Assembly (NCBI RefSeq): GCF_946463545.1
Contig: NZ_OX296583.1
Location: 1,339,035 to 1,403,034 of the forward strand
Direction of reading: 5' to 3'
Source: Methanothermococcus thermolithotrophicus DSM 2095
Lineage (GTDB): Archaea > AGJL01 > Methanococci > Methanococcales > Methanococcaceae
Length of the DNA: 64,000 bases
The notes under the pieces were generated by a model. The model searched no databases. It was given only the letters and a program-made list of their open reading frames with translations, and was not told the DNA's origin. Every line of letters starts with the position of its first letter. Position 1 is the stretch's first letter. The translations under genes and the position numbers were made by a program. Positions 53,313 through 62,171 of this stretch are shown here, in pieces.

Positions 53313-53888
53313 TTATGCTAATTTTTCAAAACATTCTTTACAAACTATTTTTCCATCTACGATTCTTCCTTTAATTTCCATAAAGTACTCTCCACATTCT
53401 TCACATTTTATGGATGGGTATAATTTTGCCTTTCTTGGTGCAGGAATATCAACCTCTTTAACTTCAAATAATTCCTCATCATTAGCATTTAATATCCTTT
53501 CAGTAATTTCCTTCTTTATTTTTATAAATTCTTCTTTTTCTTTTTCTGTCAATTGATCTTTGTTGTATTTTTTTCTCATATCTTCAATATCTTTAAAGAA
53601 ATCGTCTTTGAAGTATATCCTTAAAGCTTTGCGGTTATCCCTTGAATAAAACGTATAAGCGTGTTTTCCATTATCTTTAAAGATTAAATTTCCTTTCCCA
53701 AATGTACAGCTCAGCATATGCTGTATTGCGTCAACACTACAGGAGTTGTTTTCTACAATCGCCACGAGCTCTTCATCTTCAGACTTGTTGTAATGATTTT
53801 GAATATATTTTGCAACCCTGTAACCTATTGCCAGTCCTGGGCATTCATGTCCATGGAATTCAACAGCTCTTTCCCATTCTACGTCCAT
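53313..53888 (-). CDS. FmdE-family protein with zinc-finger C-terminus
   Basis: Protein of about 191 residues. The N-terminal FmdE domain (about 1-120) has EFHGHECPGLAIGYRVAKY and NSCSVDAIQHMLSCTFGKGNLIF, with conserved His and Cys residues. A charged helical linker follows, then a C-terminal TraR/DksA-like zinc finger CEECGEYFMEIKGRIVDGKIVCKEC. FmdE is associated with molybdenum formylmethanofuran dehydrogenase operons, and the ModA-like gene is next to it, which fits molybdenum/tungsten use. Its exact function is unknown. The ATG follows GGTGAAAAA. Confidence 0.87.
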   Translation of the reverse strand: MDVEWERAVEFHGHECPGLAIGYRVAKYIQNHYNKSEDEELVAIVENNSCSVDAIQHMLSCTFGKGNLIFKDNGKHAYTFYSRDNRKALRIYFKDDFFKDIEDMRKKYNKDQLTEKEKEEFIKIKKEITERILNANDEELFEVKEVDIPAPRKAKLYPSIKCEECGEYFMEIKGRIVDGKIVCKECFEKLA

Positions 53889-54118
53889 TTTTTCACCCAT
53901 AAATAATGGAAAATATTTAGTATTTCTTTAGTACCGTATCATATAATACAATATAAACTTTTATAAATGAATCAACCTTCTTAGGAAATAGTCTAATTTA
54001 AATATTTTCATCAACATATCATGAATAGGTTTTAGTAGAAATAAGATGTAGTATAATTAATATTTCATATCAGTTTGTTGACAATAATATTATCGATAGT
54101 ATTGTAAAAGGTGATATT

Positions 54119-54421
54119 TTGCCAAAGATGATCTTACTTCCAAAACTCACAATGTCCCTTGGAGGCTATATTAGGGAAACCATAGAGCCTTATAATGATG
54201 ACGAAGCTAAACCATTTCCTTACAGAAATGTAGTCGTAGGAAATCCTACAGATGAACCTATAAAAATAGATGTACCTGCATACGATGAAAACTGGGTGGA
54301 AAGACATAGAGAACTTGGATTAATTGTAGTACCTGTCGGCATAGATGATGACTTCGTAGGTATATTTAAGATGGTAGAAGAAAAAGTTAAAAGAGGAATT
54401 TCGGTGGAAAAAAATGATTAA
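54119..54421 (+). CDS. uncharacterised methanogen protein, 100 aa
   Basis: Conserved-looking protein of 100 residues without a recognised domain: LPKLTMSLGGYIRETIEPYND, NPTDEPIKIDVPAYDENWVE, GLIVVPVGIDDDFVGIFKMVEEK. It is probably a small soluble alpha/beta fold. The start TTG follows GGTGATATT. It overlaps the HAD gene by 8 bp, and cobS follows, so the three form an operon. Confidence 0.75.
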   Translation: MPKMILLPKLTMSLGGYIRETIEPYNDDEAKPFPYRNVVVGNPTDEPIKIDVPAYDENWVERHRELGLIVVPVGIDDDFVGIFKMVEEKVKRGISVEKND

Positions 54422-55103
54422 AGGAGTGTTATTTGATCTGGACGACACTCTATACGATTCTTCAAGTTTTGCTGATCGGGCTAGAAGAGAAGCCATAAAA
54501 ATGATGATAGACGCTGGATTGGAATCCACAGAAGAAGAAGCCTACAACATACTTCAAAAAATCATTAAAGAAAAAGGTTCCAACTATGGAAAGCATTTTG
54601 ACGATCTAGTAAATGCAGTTATGGGTTATCATGATCCTAAAATAATTACGATGGGAATTATATCTTACCACAACGTTAAATTTGCTCTTCTAAGGCCATA
54701 TCCTGATACCATAGAAACTTTGATGAAATTAAAAGCATTGAATCTAAAATTAGGTATTATAACCGATGGAATAACATTAAAACAGTGGGAAAAATTGATA
54801 AGACTCGGAATATACCATTATTTTGATGAAGTAATAACTTCAGAGGAGTATGGACTTGGAAAACCAAATATCGAATTTTTCCAGTATGGATTGAAGAAAA
54901 TAGGTTTAAAACCTGAAGAGGTAGTATATATTGGAGATCGTGTGGATAAGGATATAAAACCTGCTCAAAAGGTTGGAATGTCTACAATCAGAATTTTGAA
55001 AGGAAAATATAAAAATTTAGATAATGACACCGAATGCCCAACAGTAAACAAGCTTTCAGAAATCGTGGACATTATAAAAAATTTAGGACTTGAGAAGAAG
55101 TAA
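54414..55103 (+). CDS. HAD-superfamily hydrolase
   Basis: HAD phosphatase-like protein of 229 residues, subfamily IA with a helical cap. Motif I is FDLDDTLYDS (residues 6-15), motif II is GIITDGIT, and motifs III/IV are KPNIEFFQ and YIGDRVDKDI. The substrate is unknown. Its place before cobS raises the possibility of a corrinoid-pathway phosphatase (for alpha-ribazole or adenosylcobalamin phosphate), which is inference from context only. Confidence 0.88.
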   Translation: MIKGVLFDLDDTLYDSSSFADRARREAIKMMIDAGLESTEEEAYNILQKIIKEKGSNYGKHFDDLVNAVMGYHDPKIITMGIISYHNVKFALLRPYPDTIETLMKLKALNLKLGIITDGITLKQWEKLIRLGIYHYFDEVITSEEYGLGKPNIEFFQYGLKKIGLKPEEVVYIGDRVDKDIKPAQKVGMSTIRILKGKYKNLDNDTECPTVNKLSEIVDIIKNLGLEKK

Positions 55104-55109
55104 ATATTG

Positions 55110-55901
55110 ATGAATGATATTGATAGTAGGTTGAGGAGCATGATAGATGAAATAAAAGGTTTAGTGGCATTTATGACCAGAATCCCTGTAGGGCATTTTA
55201 GAAGTAATTTTGAGGATATGGCAAGATATTTCATGATACTACCTTTGATAGGTACCCTTGTTGGAATTTTTGGAGCTCTTGTAGCTTTTGTGTTTAACTA
55301 CTTTAACTTTGAGGCATCCAACGTTGTTGGAGTAGTTGTAATGTTTGCACTGTTGTATATGCAAGGGTTCCACCATGTGGATGGTCTAGGGGATTTTGGA
55401 GATGCATGGATGGTAATGGGAAACACCAGGAAAAAACTTGAAGTCATGAAGGATGTTTATATGGGGACCGGTGGCTTAATTTTTGTTTTTTTAATTGAAC
55501 TAATATCTATATTTTCAATAGCTTATTTTTATGAAAATCTAAGTTTTATCCTGTTTGCGAAGTACATAATAATAGGGGAAACCTGCTCAAGATTGGGTTT
55601 ACTTTCATCTGCCTGCTGTGGCATACCTTCAAAAGAAGGAACTGGAAGACATTTCGTTAAAAATACAAAAGAGTTTCATTTATTTATTGGATATGTCCTT
55701 ACTTTGGCAGTATCTGTATTGATGGGCGTGCCAAAAATAGGAGCTCTCTGTTCTACTTTGGCAGTATTCTTTGGTATGTTCATAGCTTGGAATTCAAATA
55801 AAAGCTTTAAGTGTGTTACCGGAGATATTTTAGGGGCCACTAACGAAATAACAAGAGCAATAGTTTTAATAGCCGCTATAGCGTTTCCACTAATATATTA
55901 A
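55110..55901 (+). CDS. cobS: adenosylcobinamide-GDP ribazoletransferase
   Basis: Membrane enzyme of 263 residues that joins GDP-cobinamide and alpha-ribazole (phosphate) to form cobalamin. It has LVAFMTRIPVG at the N-terminus, the catalytic acidic motif GFHHVDGLGDFGDAWM (about 90-105), and several membrane segments. The ATG follows AAATATTG; it begins a few bases after the HAD gene. Confidence 0.93.
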   Translation: MNDIDSRLRSMIDEIKGLVAFMTRIPVGHFRSNFEDMARYFMILPLIGTLVGIFGALVAFVFNYFNFEASNVVGVVVMFALLYMQGFHHVDGLGDFGDAWMVMGNTRKKLEVMKDVYMGTGGLIFVFLIELISIFSIAYFYENLSFILFAKYIIIGETCSRLGLLSSACCGIPSKEGTGRHFVKNTKEFHLFIGYVLTLAVSVLMGVPKIGALCSTLAVFFGMFIAWNSNKSFKCVTGDILGATNEITRAIVLIAAIAFPLIY

Positions 55902-55921
55902 CATAATCCATCAAGTTTAAA

Positions 55922-57586
55922 TTATCTGAAAACGTCTTCTTCTTTTTTTCTGATTAAATCCTTGCCTTTTCCATCCACATAAGGAACAGGAGCGTTTCTT
56001 ATTATTACTAAAGGTATTCCTTCGTTTGATTGACCCATTACAACTGACGCTGCCGATGCAAGTTCATCTGCAATTCCAACTTCTGTAGTTTTTAACTCTC
56101 TGCCAAACAAATCCTTCTCTCCCTTTCTATCCCACAACGCACAAACTCCACTAACACCTATGGCCACACCAACAGACCCTTTTCTAAATGGTCTTCCCAT
56201 ACTGTCGTTTATAATAACCCCTACCTTCTTGCCAGTAAGTTTTTCTATCTTTTTTCTTAGTTCATCCGCACTTTTATCAGGATTCTTTGGTAATGGTTTT
56301 ATGTAATCTAAAGAGTTACTTTCATCAACACCACTGTTTGCACACACAAAACCATGTTTAGTTTCTGTAACTATGAAGTTGGGCCCCATTTTCACAACTT
56401 CATTGGTTTCATCAAGTATAATCTGAACAACTTCTGGATCTTTATTTAATTTTTCAGCTATTTCAATAGCTTCTTTGGATGGGACTATTTCATCCTTTTT
56501 TACCAGGTTTTTTTCAAGCTTTGAAATTATGGTTTCTGCAATTACTATTATATCCCCGTCTTCGATTGGGTATTCTGAAATTAATTCAGCTAAGTCTAAG
56601 TTTTCATTCCCTGTTATTATCGGTATCTCCAATCCAATGACTTCCATTTTTCTTCTTTCTTTGCAACCCTTTAAAAAAGTGTTGCATCCCAAAGTTTTAT
56701 TTGATAATCCAAAATCTTTTTCAGATGGTTCGGCTTTTATGTTCATGGTGTTTTCAATTGCATCTTTCATAACTTCTACATTTGGTTTTTCCCCAGTCCA
56801 GATTTCAAAGGCGATTGCCCCTTGGTATATCAACATTCCAAGGCCGTTAATCGTCTTTGCACCGAATTTTTTTGCTTCCTTTAATAGAACTGTTTCAATT
56901 GGGTTGTATATTAAATCCATAACCACCATATTTTCGTTTAAATCTTTGCAATTGATTACTGGTTCAACATCAACATTGGGGTACATTCCAACAGGTGTTG
57001 TGTGTATTACTATGTCAAATTCTCCTACGTTAATGTTTAAATCACTAAATTCAACTTCATTTTCACTTTTATTTAATTTCTCGGCGATTTCTTTTGCCAA
57101 TCTTTCCGCTTTTTCAACGGTCCTATTTGAAATCGTGATTTTATTATTTTTCGCAAGTTCAAATGCAACCGCTCTCGCAGCTCCCCCTGAACCGATAATT
57201 AATATTTTTTTATCCTTTACTTCTTCACCTATTTCTTCTTCAAGGGACATTCTAGCCCCTAAACCGTCTGTATTATATCCTATCGCCCTTCCATCTTCTT
57301 CGATCTTAACTGTATTCACTGCCCCAATTAACCGAGCTCCTTCATCAATATCATCCAAGTAATTCATAATATCTATTTTATGGGGTATTGTCACATTGAA
57401 ACCTACCATTCCAAGAGCTTTTGCCCCATCAATTACGTATTTTAAATTTTCAGGTTTTACATCAAATGCAAGATACACATAGTTCAAGTTCTTATCCATA
57501 AGAGCTCTGTTGTGCATTACGGGAGATAAAGAATGTTCAACTGGATGTCCTATTAATCCCAACAATTTGGTTTTTGAATCTATCAA
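55922..57586 (-). CDS. fusion of shikimate dehydrogenase (AroE) and F420-0:gamma-glutamyl ligase (CofE)
   Basis: One open frame of 554 residues encodes two enzymes. Residues 1-275 are AroE (GHPVEHSLSPVMHN, FNVTIPHK with the catalytic Lys, YNTDGLGA, GSGGAARAVAFELAKNNKITISNRT, GMLIYQGAIAFEIWTG). Residues about 310-554 are CofE (GLEIPIITGNENLDLAELI, EDGDIIVIAETIISKLE, GFVCANSGVDESN, INDSMGRPFRKGSVGVAIG). The linker (about 276-309) is encoded by a palindromic element at 56663-56685. An internal ATG before GLEIP has only a weak ribosome site (GAAGG), so the fusion is probably translated as such. The start TTG follows GGTGGTAGT. Confidence 0.85.
   Translation of the reverse strand: MIDSKTKLLGLIGHPVEHSLSPVMHNRALMDKNLNYVYLAFDVKPENLKYVIDGAKALGMVGFNVTIPHKIDIMNYLDDIDEGARLIGAVNTVKIEEDGRAIGYNTDGLGARMSLEEEIGEEVKDKKILIIGSGGAARAVAFELAKNNKITISNRTVEKAERLAKEIAEKLNKSENEVEFSDLNINVGEFDIVIHTTPVGMYPNVDVEPVINCKDLNENMVVMDLIYNPIETVLLKEAKKFGAKTINGLGMLIYQGAIAFEIWTGEKPNVEVMKDAIENTMNIKAEPSEKDFGLSNKTLGCNTFLKGCKERRKMEVIGLEIPIITGNENLDLAELISEYPIEDGDIIVIAETIISKLEKNLVKKDEIVPSKEAIEIAEKLNKDPEVVQIILDETNEVVKMGPNFIVTETKHGFVCANSGVDESNSLDYIKPLPKNPDKSADELRKKIEKLTGKKVGVIINDSMGRPFRKGSVGVAIGVSGVCALWDRKGEKDLFGRELKTTEVGIADELASAASVVMGQSNEGIPLVIIRNAPVPYVDGKGKDLIRKKEEDVFR
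56663..56685. repeat. hairpin element in the aroE-cofE junction
   Basis: GCAAC-c-CTTT pairs with AAAG-t-GTTGC across an AAA loop (10-bp stem, one mismatch). The CTTT-N3-AAAG core is the same as in the two hairpins at 58210 and 58252. It lies in the in-frame linker that separates the AroE and CofE domains. Confidence 0.5.
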
Positions 57587-57601
57587 ACTACCACCTTATT
57601 T

Positions 57602-58105
57602 TTATATTATTTTTATTCCAAATTCTTCCTTTAAAATTTCCACAAAATTATCAATGGTTTTTTCAATACCACTTTTTTGCCTTTGGGTTATATTCTTTTT
57701 ATTTATTAAATCACCATAAACATCAGTGGTAAATAGATACTTATTTTTATCCGTTAAAATGCATATGCCCCCCCTTCCAACTCCTGCAGTAGTTCCTATG
57801 CTAATATCACAGTTTAAAATGTTTTTAATGCCCTTTGCCATTAGGTAGGCTACTTTTAAATCGTTTTCTTCAGAATATACTTTTGCAAAATCAAATTGAT
57901 AGTCAGGCTCAGGGAGTTTTATATTCAGAAGTTTTTCTGCACTATAAACAGAAGGTATGAACATAGATGCCATTACCTTTACGTTTCCGTTGATGCATTT
58001 GAAATATGGATTATTTTTAAGTTCATCATATCCGCAAGCCATTTTATGTATTTTAGTGCCTATTTGCCCATAGGTAAAGCACTCTGCGGTAGCTAAGGTT
58101 ATCAT
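57602..58105 (-). CDS. UPF0254 family protein
   Basis: Methanogen-conserved protein of 167 residues matching the UPF0254 family (MJ1251-like): MITLATAECFTYGQIGTKIHKMACGYDEL, VMASMFIPSVYSAEKLLNIKLPEPDYQF, GTTAGVGRGGICILTDKNKYLFTTDVYGDL. The function is unknown. The ATG follows GGTGATTAT; the open frame reaches 36 codons further upstream, into hairpin DNA, and starts there only with a TTG. It precedes aroE-cofE by 15 bp. Confidence 0.85.
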   Translation of the reverse strand: MITLATAECFTYGQIGTKIHKMACGYDELKNNPYFKCINGNVKVMASMFIPSVYSAEKLLNIKLPEPDYQFDFAKVYSEENDLKVAYLMAKGIKNILNCDISIGTTAGVGRGGICILTDKNKYLFTTDVYGDLINKKNITQRQKSGIEKTIDNFVEILKEEFGIKII

Positions 58106-58209
58106 ATAATCACCAATAGTAGAATAATACTGTAAAAGGGAGTATTTAGGATAAGTTTTGTGTGGAATCCATCCGAGCTCGCTTATTTTATTATCGTTAA
58201 CTTTTGGAT

Positions 58210-58272
58210 CCAACCTTTTCTAAAGGTTGGAGATAGTGTATTACTTTGTATCAAAACTTTTTTAAAGTTTTG
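58210..58272. repeat. two paralogous hairpins with compensatory stem changes
   Basis: CCAACCTTT-TCT-AAAGGTTGG (58210-58230) and CAAAACTTT-TTT-AAAGTTTTG (58252-58272) lie 42 bp apart and are followed by similar tails (GATAGTGTA, GGTAGAGTTA). Bases that differ in one arm are matched in the other, so pairing has been preserved. The rest of this gap between the UPF0254 gene and cheF has no gene. Confidence 0.6.
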
Positions 58273-58423
58273 AGGTAGAGTTATCATACGATATATATCG
58301 GGCCATCAATATATTTTTTAAAAAGTTAATATTTAAATTATAAAACAAATATAATATACGTGTTATTATCATATTATATTATTAGCTTTGTAAAAGTTTA
58401 TTACCTATTTAAAAGGTGTTTCC

Positions 58424-59470
58424 ATGGTAAAATCTAAAGAAGTAGCAAGATTTGAAGGTAAGGGTATTTTGGTAAACCCATATACTATGAGGGATCCATT
58501 CACAAAATGGGAAAAAATCCAAATAATTCTTTACAATGATAAAATTGAGTTTAAATTTAAAAATAACGAAATCGTAGCTACACTCGATCAGATCGAAGAT
58601 GTTGATGCTAAATTACCCAGAAGGGCTATAGAAATTGCCAAGGGTTCTTTGGAGGATTTGGGGGAGTATTCCTCAATTACAATTAAATTGCCAGATCGTG
58701 ATATAGATATAATTGGCTTTGCTCCAGAAACATCAATATATGGAAAAACGTTAATAAATGCATTTTTAAAAAAGCTATTTTTCGAATTACTTAATAAAAA
58801 AGAAGTTAAGGTACAGTATGGTTTAATAAAGGGAGGCTCTGTTGATCCGTCAGTAACTTGGGAAAATGGAATGTTTGTTTTTGCACAAAAACCTGTAAAA
58901 AAAGGAGTTTCAATAATTCATGAACCTGTTTTAGCCATAGCTGTAACGACGGATCGTAAACCAAAAGTTTATGATCTATTCAGCAATATAGAGTCTGTAA
59001 ATAGGGAAAAAAAAGCCGTAGATGGGGAAGAACGTGATGTTCTTGAAATTAAACAGATAAAAGCTGGGGAAACCATGACTTCATATATGTATGCCCCACA
59101 AAAAGAAACACTATTTGTTCTAAGGTATATATCCGCGTTAACTAAGTATCACAATGCGGTCAGTAACCTACTACCAAAAACTGATGAAGAATTGGAATCT
59201 CAACTGGCCTTAGAGAGCTGGAGTGGAGATAGAATAAAAAGTGAAATTGAACAGCTTGAACCTGAAGAGCAGGAAATTCTAACTGCACTTTACACGGGAA
59301 TAAGTTCTCTTGAGCTCCCATCAATGATGGGTCTTGATGTAGATGAGGTTGAAGCAATACTGGAAAAATTAATTGATAAAGGATTACTTGACTTAATCAG
59401 GATACGAAAAGAAACTGAACTTACTGATAAAGGAAGGGCAATAACAAATTATATTATAACAAATTTCTAA
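58424..59470 (+). CDS. cheF: archaeal taxis adaptor CheF
   Basis: CheF (DUF439) of 348 residues connects CheY and related proteins with the archaellum motor in Euryarchaeota. It has an N-terminal beta-rich region (RFEGKGILVNPYTMRDPFTKWEKIQIILYNDKIEF), LPRRAIEIAKGSLEDLGEYSSITIKL, and a C-terminal winged-helix-like part (LEPEEQEILTALYTGISSLELPSMMGLDVDEVEAILEKLI). The ATG follows AAAGGTGTTTCC. It heads the che cluster. Confidence 0.92.
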   Translation: MVKSKEVARFEGKGILVNPYTMRDPFTKWEKIQIILYNDKIEFKFKNNEIVATLDQIEDVDAKLPRRAIEIAKGSLEDLGEYSSITIKLPDRDIDIIGFAPETSIYGKTLINAFLKKLFFELLNKKEVKVQYGLIKGGSVDPSVTWENGMFVFAQKPVKKGVSIIHEPVLAIAVTTDRKPKVYDLFSNIESVNREKKAVDGEERDVLEIKQIKAGETMTSYMYAPQKETLFVLRYISALTKYHNAVSNLLPKTDEELESQLALESWSGDRIKSEIEQLEPEEQEILTALYTGISSLELPSMMGLDVDEVEAILEKLIDKGLLDLIRIRKETELTDKGRAITNYIITNF

Positions 59471-59538
59471 TGTATAAATTGATAAAATTAAAATATTATG
59501 AGTTAATATTGTAGTATATGAAATTGAGGTGAAGTAAA

Positions 59539-59910
59539 ATGGTTGATGTAGTTAAAACATTAGTTGTTGATGATTCAGCGTTTATGAGAAATATATTAAA
59601 AAGAATTTTGGCTACCACCAACAAATACGTCGTAGTTGGGGAAGCTTCAAATGGTAAAGAGGCTATACAGAAAGCAGAGGAATTACAACCCGATTTAATA
59701 ACAATGGATGTCGTAATGCCGGAAGTAGATGGGATAGCTGCAACGAAAGAAATAAAGGAGAAGTTCCCTAATATAAAAATAGTAATGTGTACATCCGTAG
59801 ATCAAGAACAGAAAATGATTGAGGCAGTAAATGCCGGTGCTGATGGATATATTGTTAAGCCATTCCAAGCTCCAAAAATTATTGAGCAATTCAATAAATT
59901 ATTCCCTTAA
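59539..59910 (+). CDS. cheY: chemotaxis response regulator CheY
   Basis: Single-domain response regulator of 123 residues. The acidic pocket DD (LVVDDSAFMRNIL), the phospho-acceptor Asp in LITMDVVMPEVDG (about residue 57), the Thr/Ser in VMCTSV and the Lys in IVKPF are all present. The CheA partner is encoded at the right edge of the window. The ATG follows GAGGTGAAGTAAA. Confidence 0.95.
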   Translation: MVDVVKTLVVDDSAFMRNILKRILATTNKYVVVGEASNGKEAIQKAEELQPDLITMDVVMPEVDGIAATKEIKEKFPNIKIVMCTSVDQEQKMIEAVNAGADGYIVKPFQAPKIIEQFNKLFP

Positions 59911-59940
59911 TAAAAATATTTTTTTAGCAGAGGTTGTACC

Positions 59941-60666
59941 ATGGGCGGTTTTTCACAGTTCTCATATAGGGCGTGGGAAGTATTATTAAAATACATAATT
60001 GATGATGTTACCAGCAGGGGAGAAATAATGGACGATTCCTATGAAAAATCGAAGTTTATACAAAACTTTAGTAAAGAAACCTTAAACAGTATTGAAGAAA
60101 TTGGAAGATCTGCGGCTGAAAGAGCGGCTAGTTTTGTTGAAGACATGAGTGGAGATAAAATTGAGATTAAAGTTTTTAAAGTCGGTCTCGTAACCCCAAA
60201 AGATATAAAAGAAAGAATGGGTAACGATACCAAAGTATTTACCAAAATTAAATTTGATGGAATAATTAATGGTACGGGGGTTCTAGTTTTTTCAGAAGAT
60301 TCTGCATTAAAATTATCTGATGCCATGCTTGCAGGAATGGGGATGGATGACGAATCAGATGATGGTGAGAAATTTAGTGAAATGAAAATATCTGCGATTA
60401 ATGAAACATGTAATTTGCTAATTTCTGCTTATGTTGATACCTTCGCTAATTTTATGAAAACTTCGCTAAATATGCATCCGCCGTCTTTTGTTATAGGTTG
60501 TGGAAAAGAACTAATTGATGAGATATTCAAAAGTTATGATGTGAAAGATGACGATCTCGTTTTCACGTTTGAGTCAGAATTATTTTCCCATGGCATAGGG
60601 GCAGGTTTTGAAGTTTTAATTGTGATACATCATGATTCCATAACTACATTATTCAATGAATTGTAG
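59941..60666 (+). CDS. cheC: CheC-like protein (first)
   Basis: CheC-family protein of 241 residues (or 212 from the ATG at 60028, which has its own GGGGAGAAATA site). The CheC pattern is visible in NFSKETLNSIEEIGRSAAERAASF and FSEMKISAINETCNLLISAYVDTFANFM, the second Asn-containing site of the two typical of CheY-P phosphatases. CheC proteins dephosphorylate CheY-P and bind CheD. The open frame from 59941 (GAGGTTGTACC) adds 29 residues with no known match. Confidence 0.85.
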   Translation: MGGFSQFSYRAWEVLLKYIIDDVTSRGEIMDDSYEKSKFIQNFSKETLNSIEEIGRSAAERAASFVEDMSGDKIEIKVFKVGLVTPKDIKERMGNDTKVFTKIKFDGIINGTGVLVFSEDSALKLSDAMLAGMGMDDESDDGEKFSEMKISAINETCNLLISAYVDTFANFMKTSLNMHPPSFVIGCGKELIDEIFKSYDVKDDDLVFTFESELFSHGIGAGFEVLIVIHHDSITTLFNEL

Positions 60667-60714
60667 GGCAATAATAATTTTTTATTTAAAACCTCGTATA
60701 TGGAGATGGGTTTT

Positions 60715-61320
60715 ATGAGTATTTTAGAATCAATGAAAAAAATAACTGATATCGGTCGTAAAGCTTCTGAAAATACTGCCGAAGCATTTAGTGGGTTAAC
60801 TGGAGAAAATACTGAGGTTTATTTTTTGGGTACAAGGTTTGTACCAATTGAATACCTACCAGAGCAGTTTGGAGATGAGACTTGCAAAATAATTCGTATA
60901 GATTTTGATGGAGTGCTAGCTGGCGGAGCTCTAATGATACTACCTGAACAAGATTCTGTAAAACTTGAAAAGCTTCTCTTATTGGATATGATATGGGATA
61001 GTTTAGTATATAATCAAGAGTTACCGGATTACTCTGAAATGGAAGTCTCAGTTATTGGTGAAGTTGCAAACATAGTTGTAGCCGCATTTTTAAATGTTTT
61101 TGCAAATGCTTTAGGTGATGAAATTAACATAACAACACCAGAGTTTATTAGAGATAGCGGATATTCAGTAGTGGAGTCATTAGTCCTTGAAATGGCGGAT
61201 GATTTAGAAGTTGCCCTTGTATTTGATGCTAAGATTGAAATTGTGGGCAGATTTCCAATAAACTGCAATATTTTGATTTTAATAAATCAGGAAACTCTCA
61301 AAAATCTTGATAAATTATAA
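60715..61320 (+). CDS. cheC: CheC-like protein (second)
   Basis: Second CheC-like protein of about 201 residues. The helices ESMKKITDIGRKASENTAEAFSGLTG and YSEMEVSVIGEVANIVVAAFLNVFANALGDEI correspond to the two CheC phosphatase sites, with the second richer in conserved residues. Having two CheC paralogues side by side is common in archaeal clusters, where they may divide CheD binding and phosphatase work (inference). The ATG follows GGAGATGGGTTTT; an ATG five codons upstream is possible. Confidence 0.85.
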   Translation: MSILESMKKITDIGRKASENTAEAFSGLTGENTEVYFLGTRFVPIEYLPEQFGDETCKIIRIDFDGVLAGGALMILPEQDSVKLEKLLLLDMIWDSLVYNQELPDYSEMEVSVIGEVANIVVAAFLNVFANALGDEINITTPEFIRDSGYSVVESLVLEMADDLEVALVFDAKIEIVGRFPINCNILILINQETLKNLDKL

Positions 61321-61347
61321 TTTTTTATTTTATTTTCCGGTGATTGA

Positions 61348-62151
61348 ATGGATGAAAAGTATTTCGAAAGAATAAAAAGGGATATTAAAACAAAACTAAA
61401 TATCCAGATAGATCAATATAAGGATGCATACATTAAAAGAAGGATCTCTGTTAGAATGAGGGCTTGCAAATGTAAAACATATAAAGAGTACTATGAATAC
61501 TTGATTAAGAATAATCCGGATGAATATAAAAAATTGGAGAGTACTTTAACCGTAAATGTTACAGAGTTTTGGAGGGATAGAACAGTCTATGAGGAAATAA
61601 AGAAAATTCTTGAAAAAATGATATCAGATAGGACTACAAGATCAATAAGGATTTGGAGTGCAGGCTGTTCTTCAGGGGAAGAGCCTTATGGTATCGCGAT
61701 AATAATAAATGAACTTCTTGAAAAGTATAATAGAAAATTTATGAGGGTCTCAATTACTGCTACAGACATAGATAGGGAAGTAATCGAGAAAGCCAGAAAG
61801 GGTATTTATATAGACAAGCAATTAAAAAATATAGATCCTCTTCTAATACCTAAATACTTTAATAAGTTGGATGACAATCAATACCAAATTAGATCCATAG
61901 TAAAAAAATATGTTAAGTTTAAACAGCATGATATGATAAAAGAACCACCAATAAGTAATATGGACATGATACTCTGTAGAAATGTAATCATATACTTCGA
62001 TAAAGATATCCAGGAAAAATTATTTTTAAAGTTTTATGAGAGCCTTGTTGATGGAGGCTACCTAATTCTTGGAAAAACTGAAATGTTACATGGAAAAGCC
62101 AGAGATCTTTTCAAACCAGTAAACCATAGGGAAAGGATCTATCAAAAATAA
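61348..62151 (+). CDS. cheR: chemotaxis protein methyltransferase CheR
   Basis: SAM-dependent methylase of receptor glutamates, 267 residues. The N-terminal helical domain (YIKRRISVRMRACKCKTYKEYYEYL) is followed by TVNVTEFWRDRTVYEE, the SAM-binding IWSAGCSSGEEPYGIAI, ITATDIDREVIEKARKGIY, and MDMILCRNVIIYFD. It would modify the chemoreceptors at 40836 and 62172. The ATG follows GGTGATTGA. Confidence 0.95.
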   Translation: MDEKYFERIKRDIKTKLNIQIDQYKDAYIKRRISVRMRACKCKTYKEYYEYLIKNNPDEYKKLESTLTVNVTEFWRDRTVYEEIKKILEKMISDRTTRSIRIWSAGCSSGEEPYGIAIIINELLEKYNRKFMRVSITATDIDREVIEKARKGIYIDKQLKNIDPLLIPKYFNKLDDNQYQIRSIVKKYVKFKQHDMIKEPPISNMDMILCRNVIIYFDKDIQEKLFLKFYESLVDGGYLILGKTEMLHGKARDLFKPVNHRERIYQK

Positions 62152-62171
62152 TATTATATAAAAAAATATAT

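Noticed and set aside
57602-58213. Extended 203-codon form of the UPF0254 protein
   Set aside because: The extra N-terminus starts with TTG inside hairpin DNA; the internal ATG at 58105 has GGTGATTAT and matches the family start.
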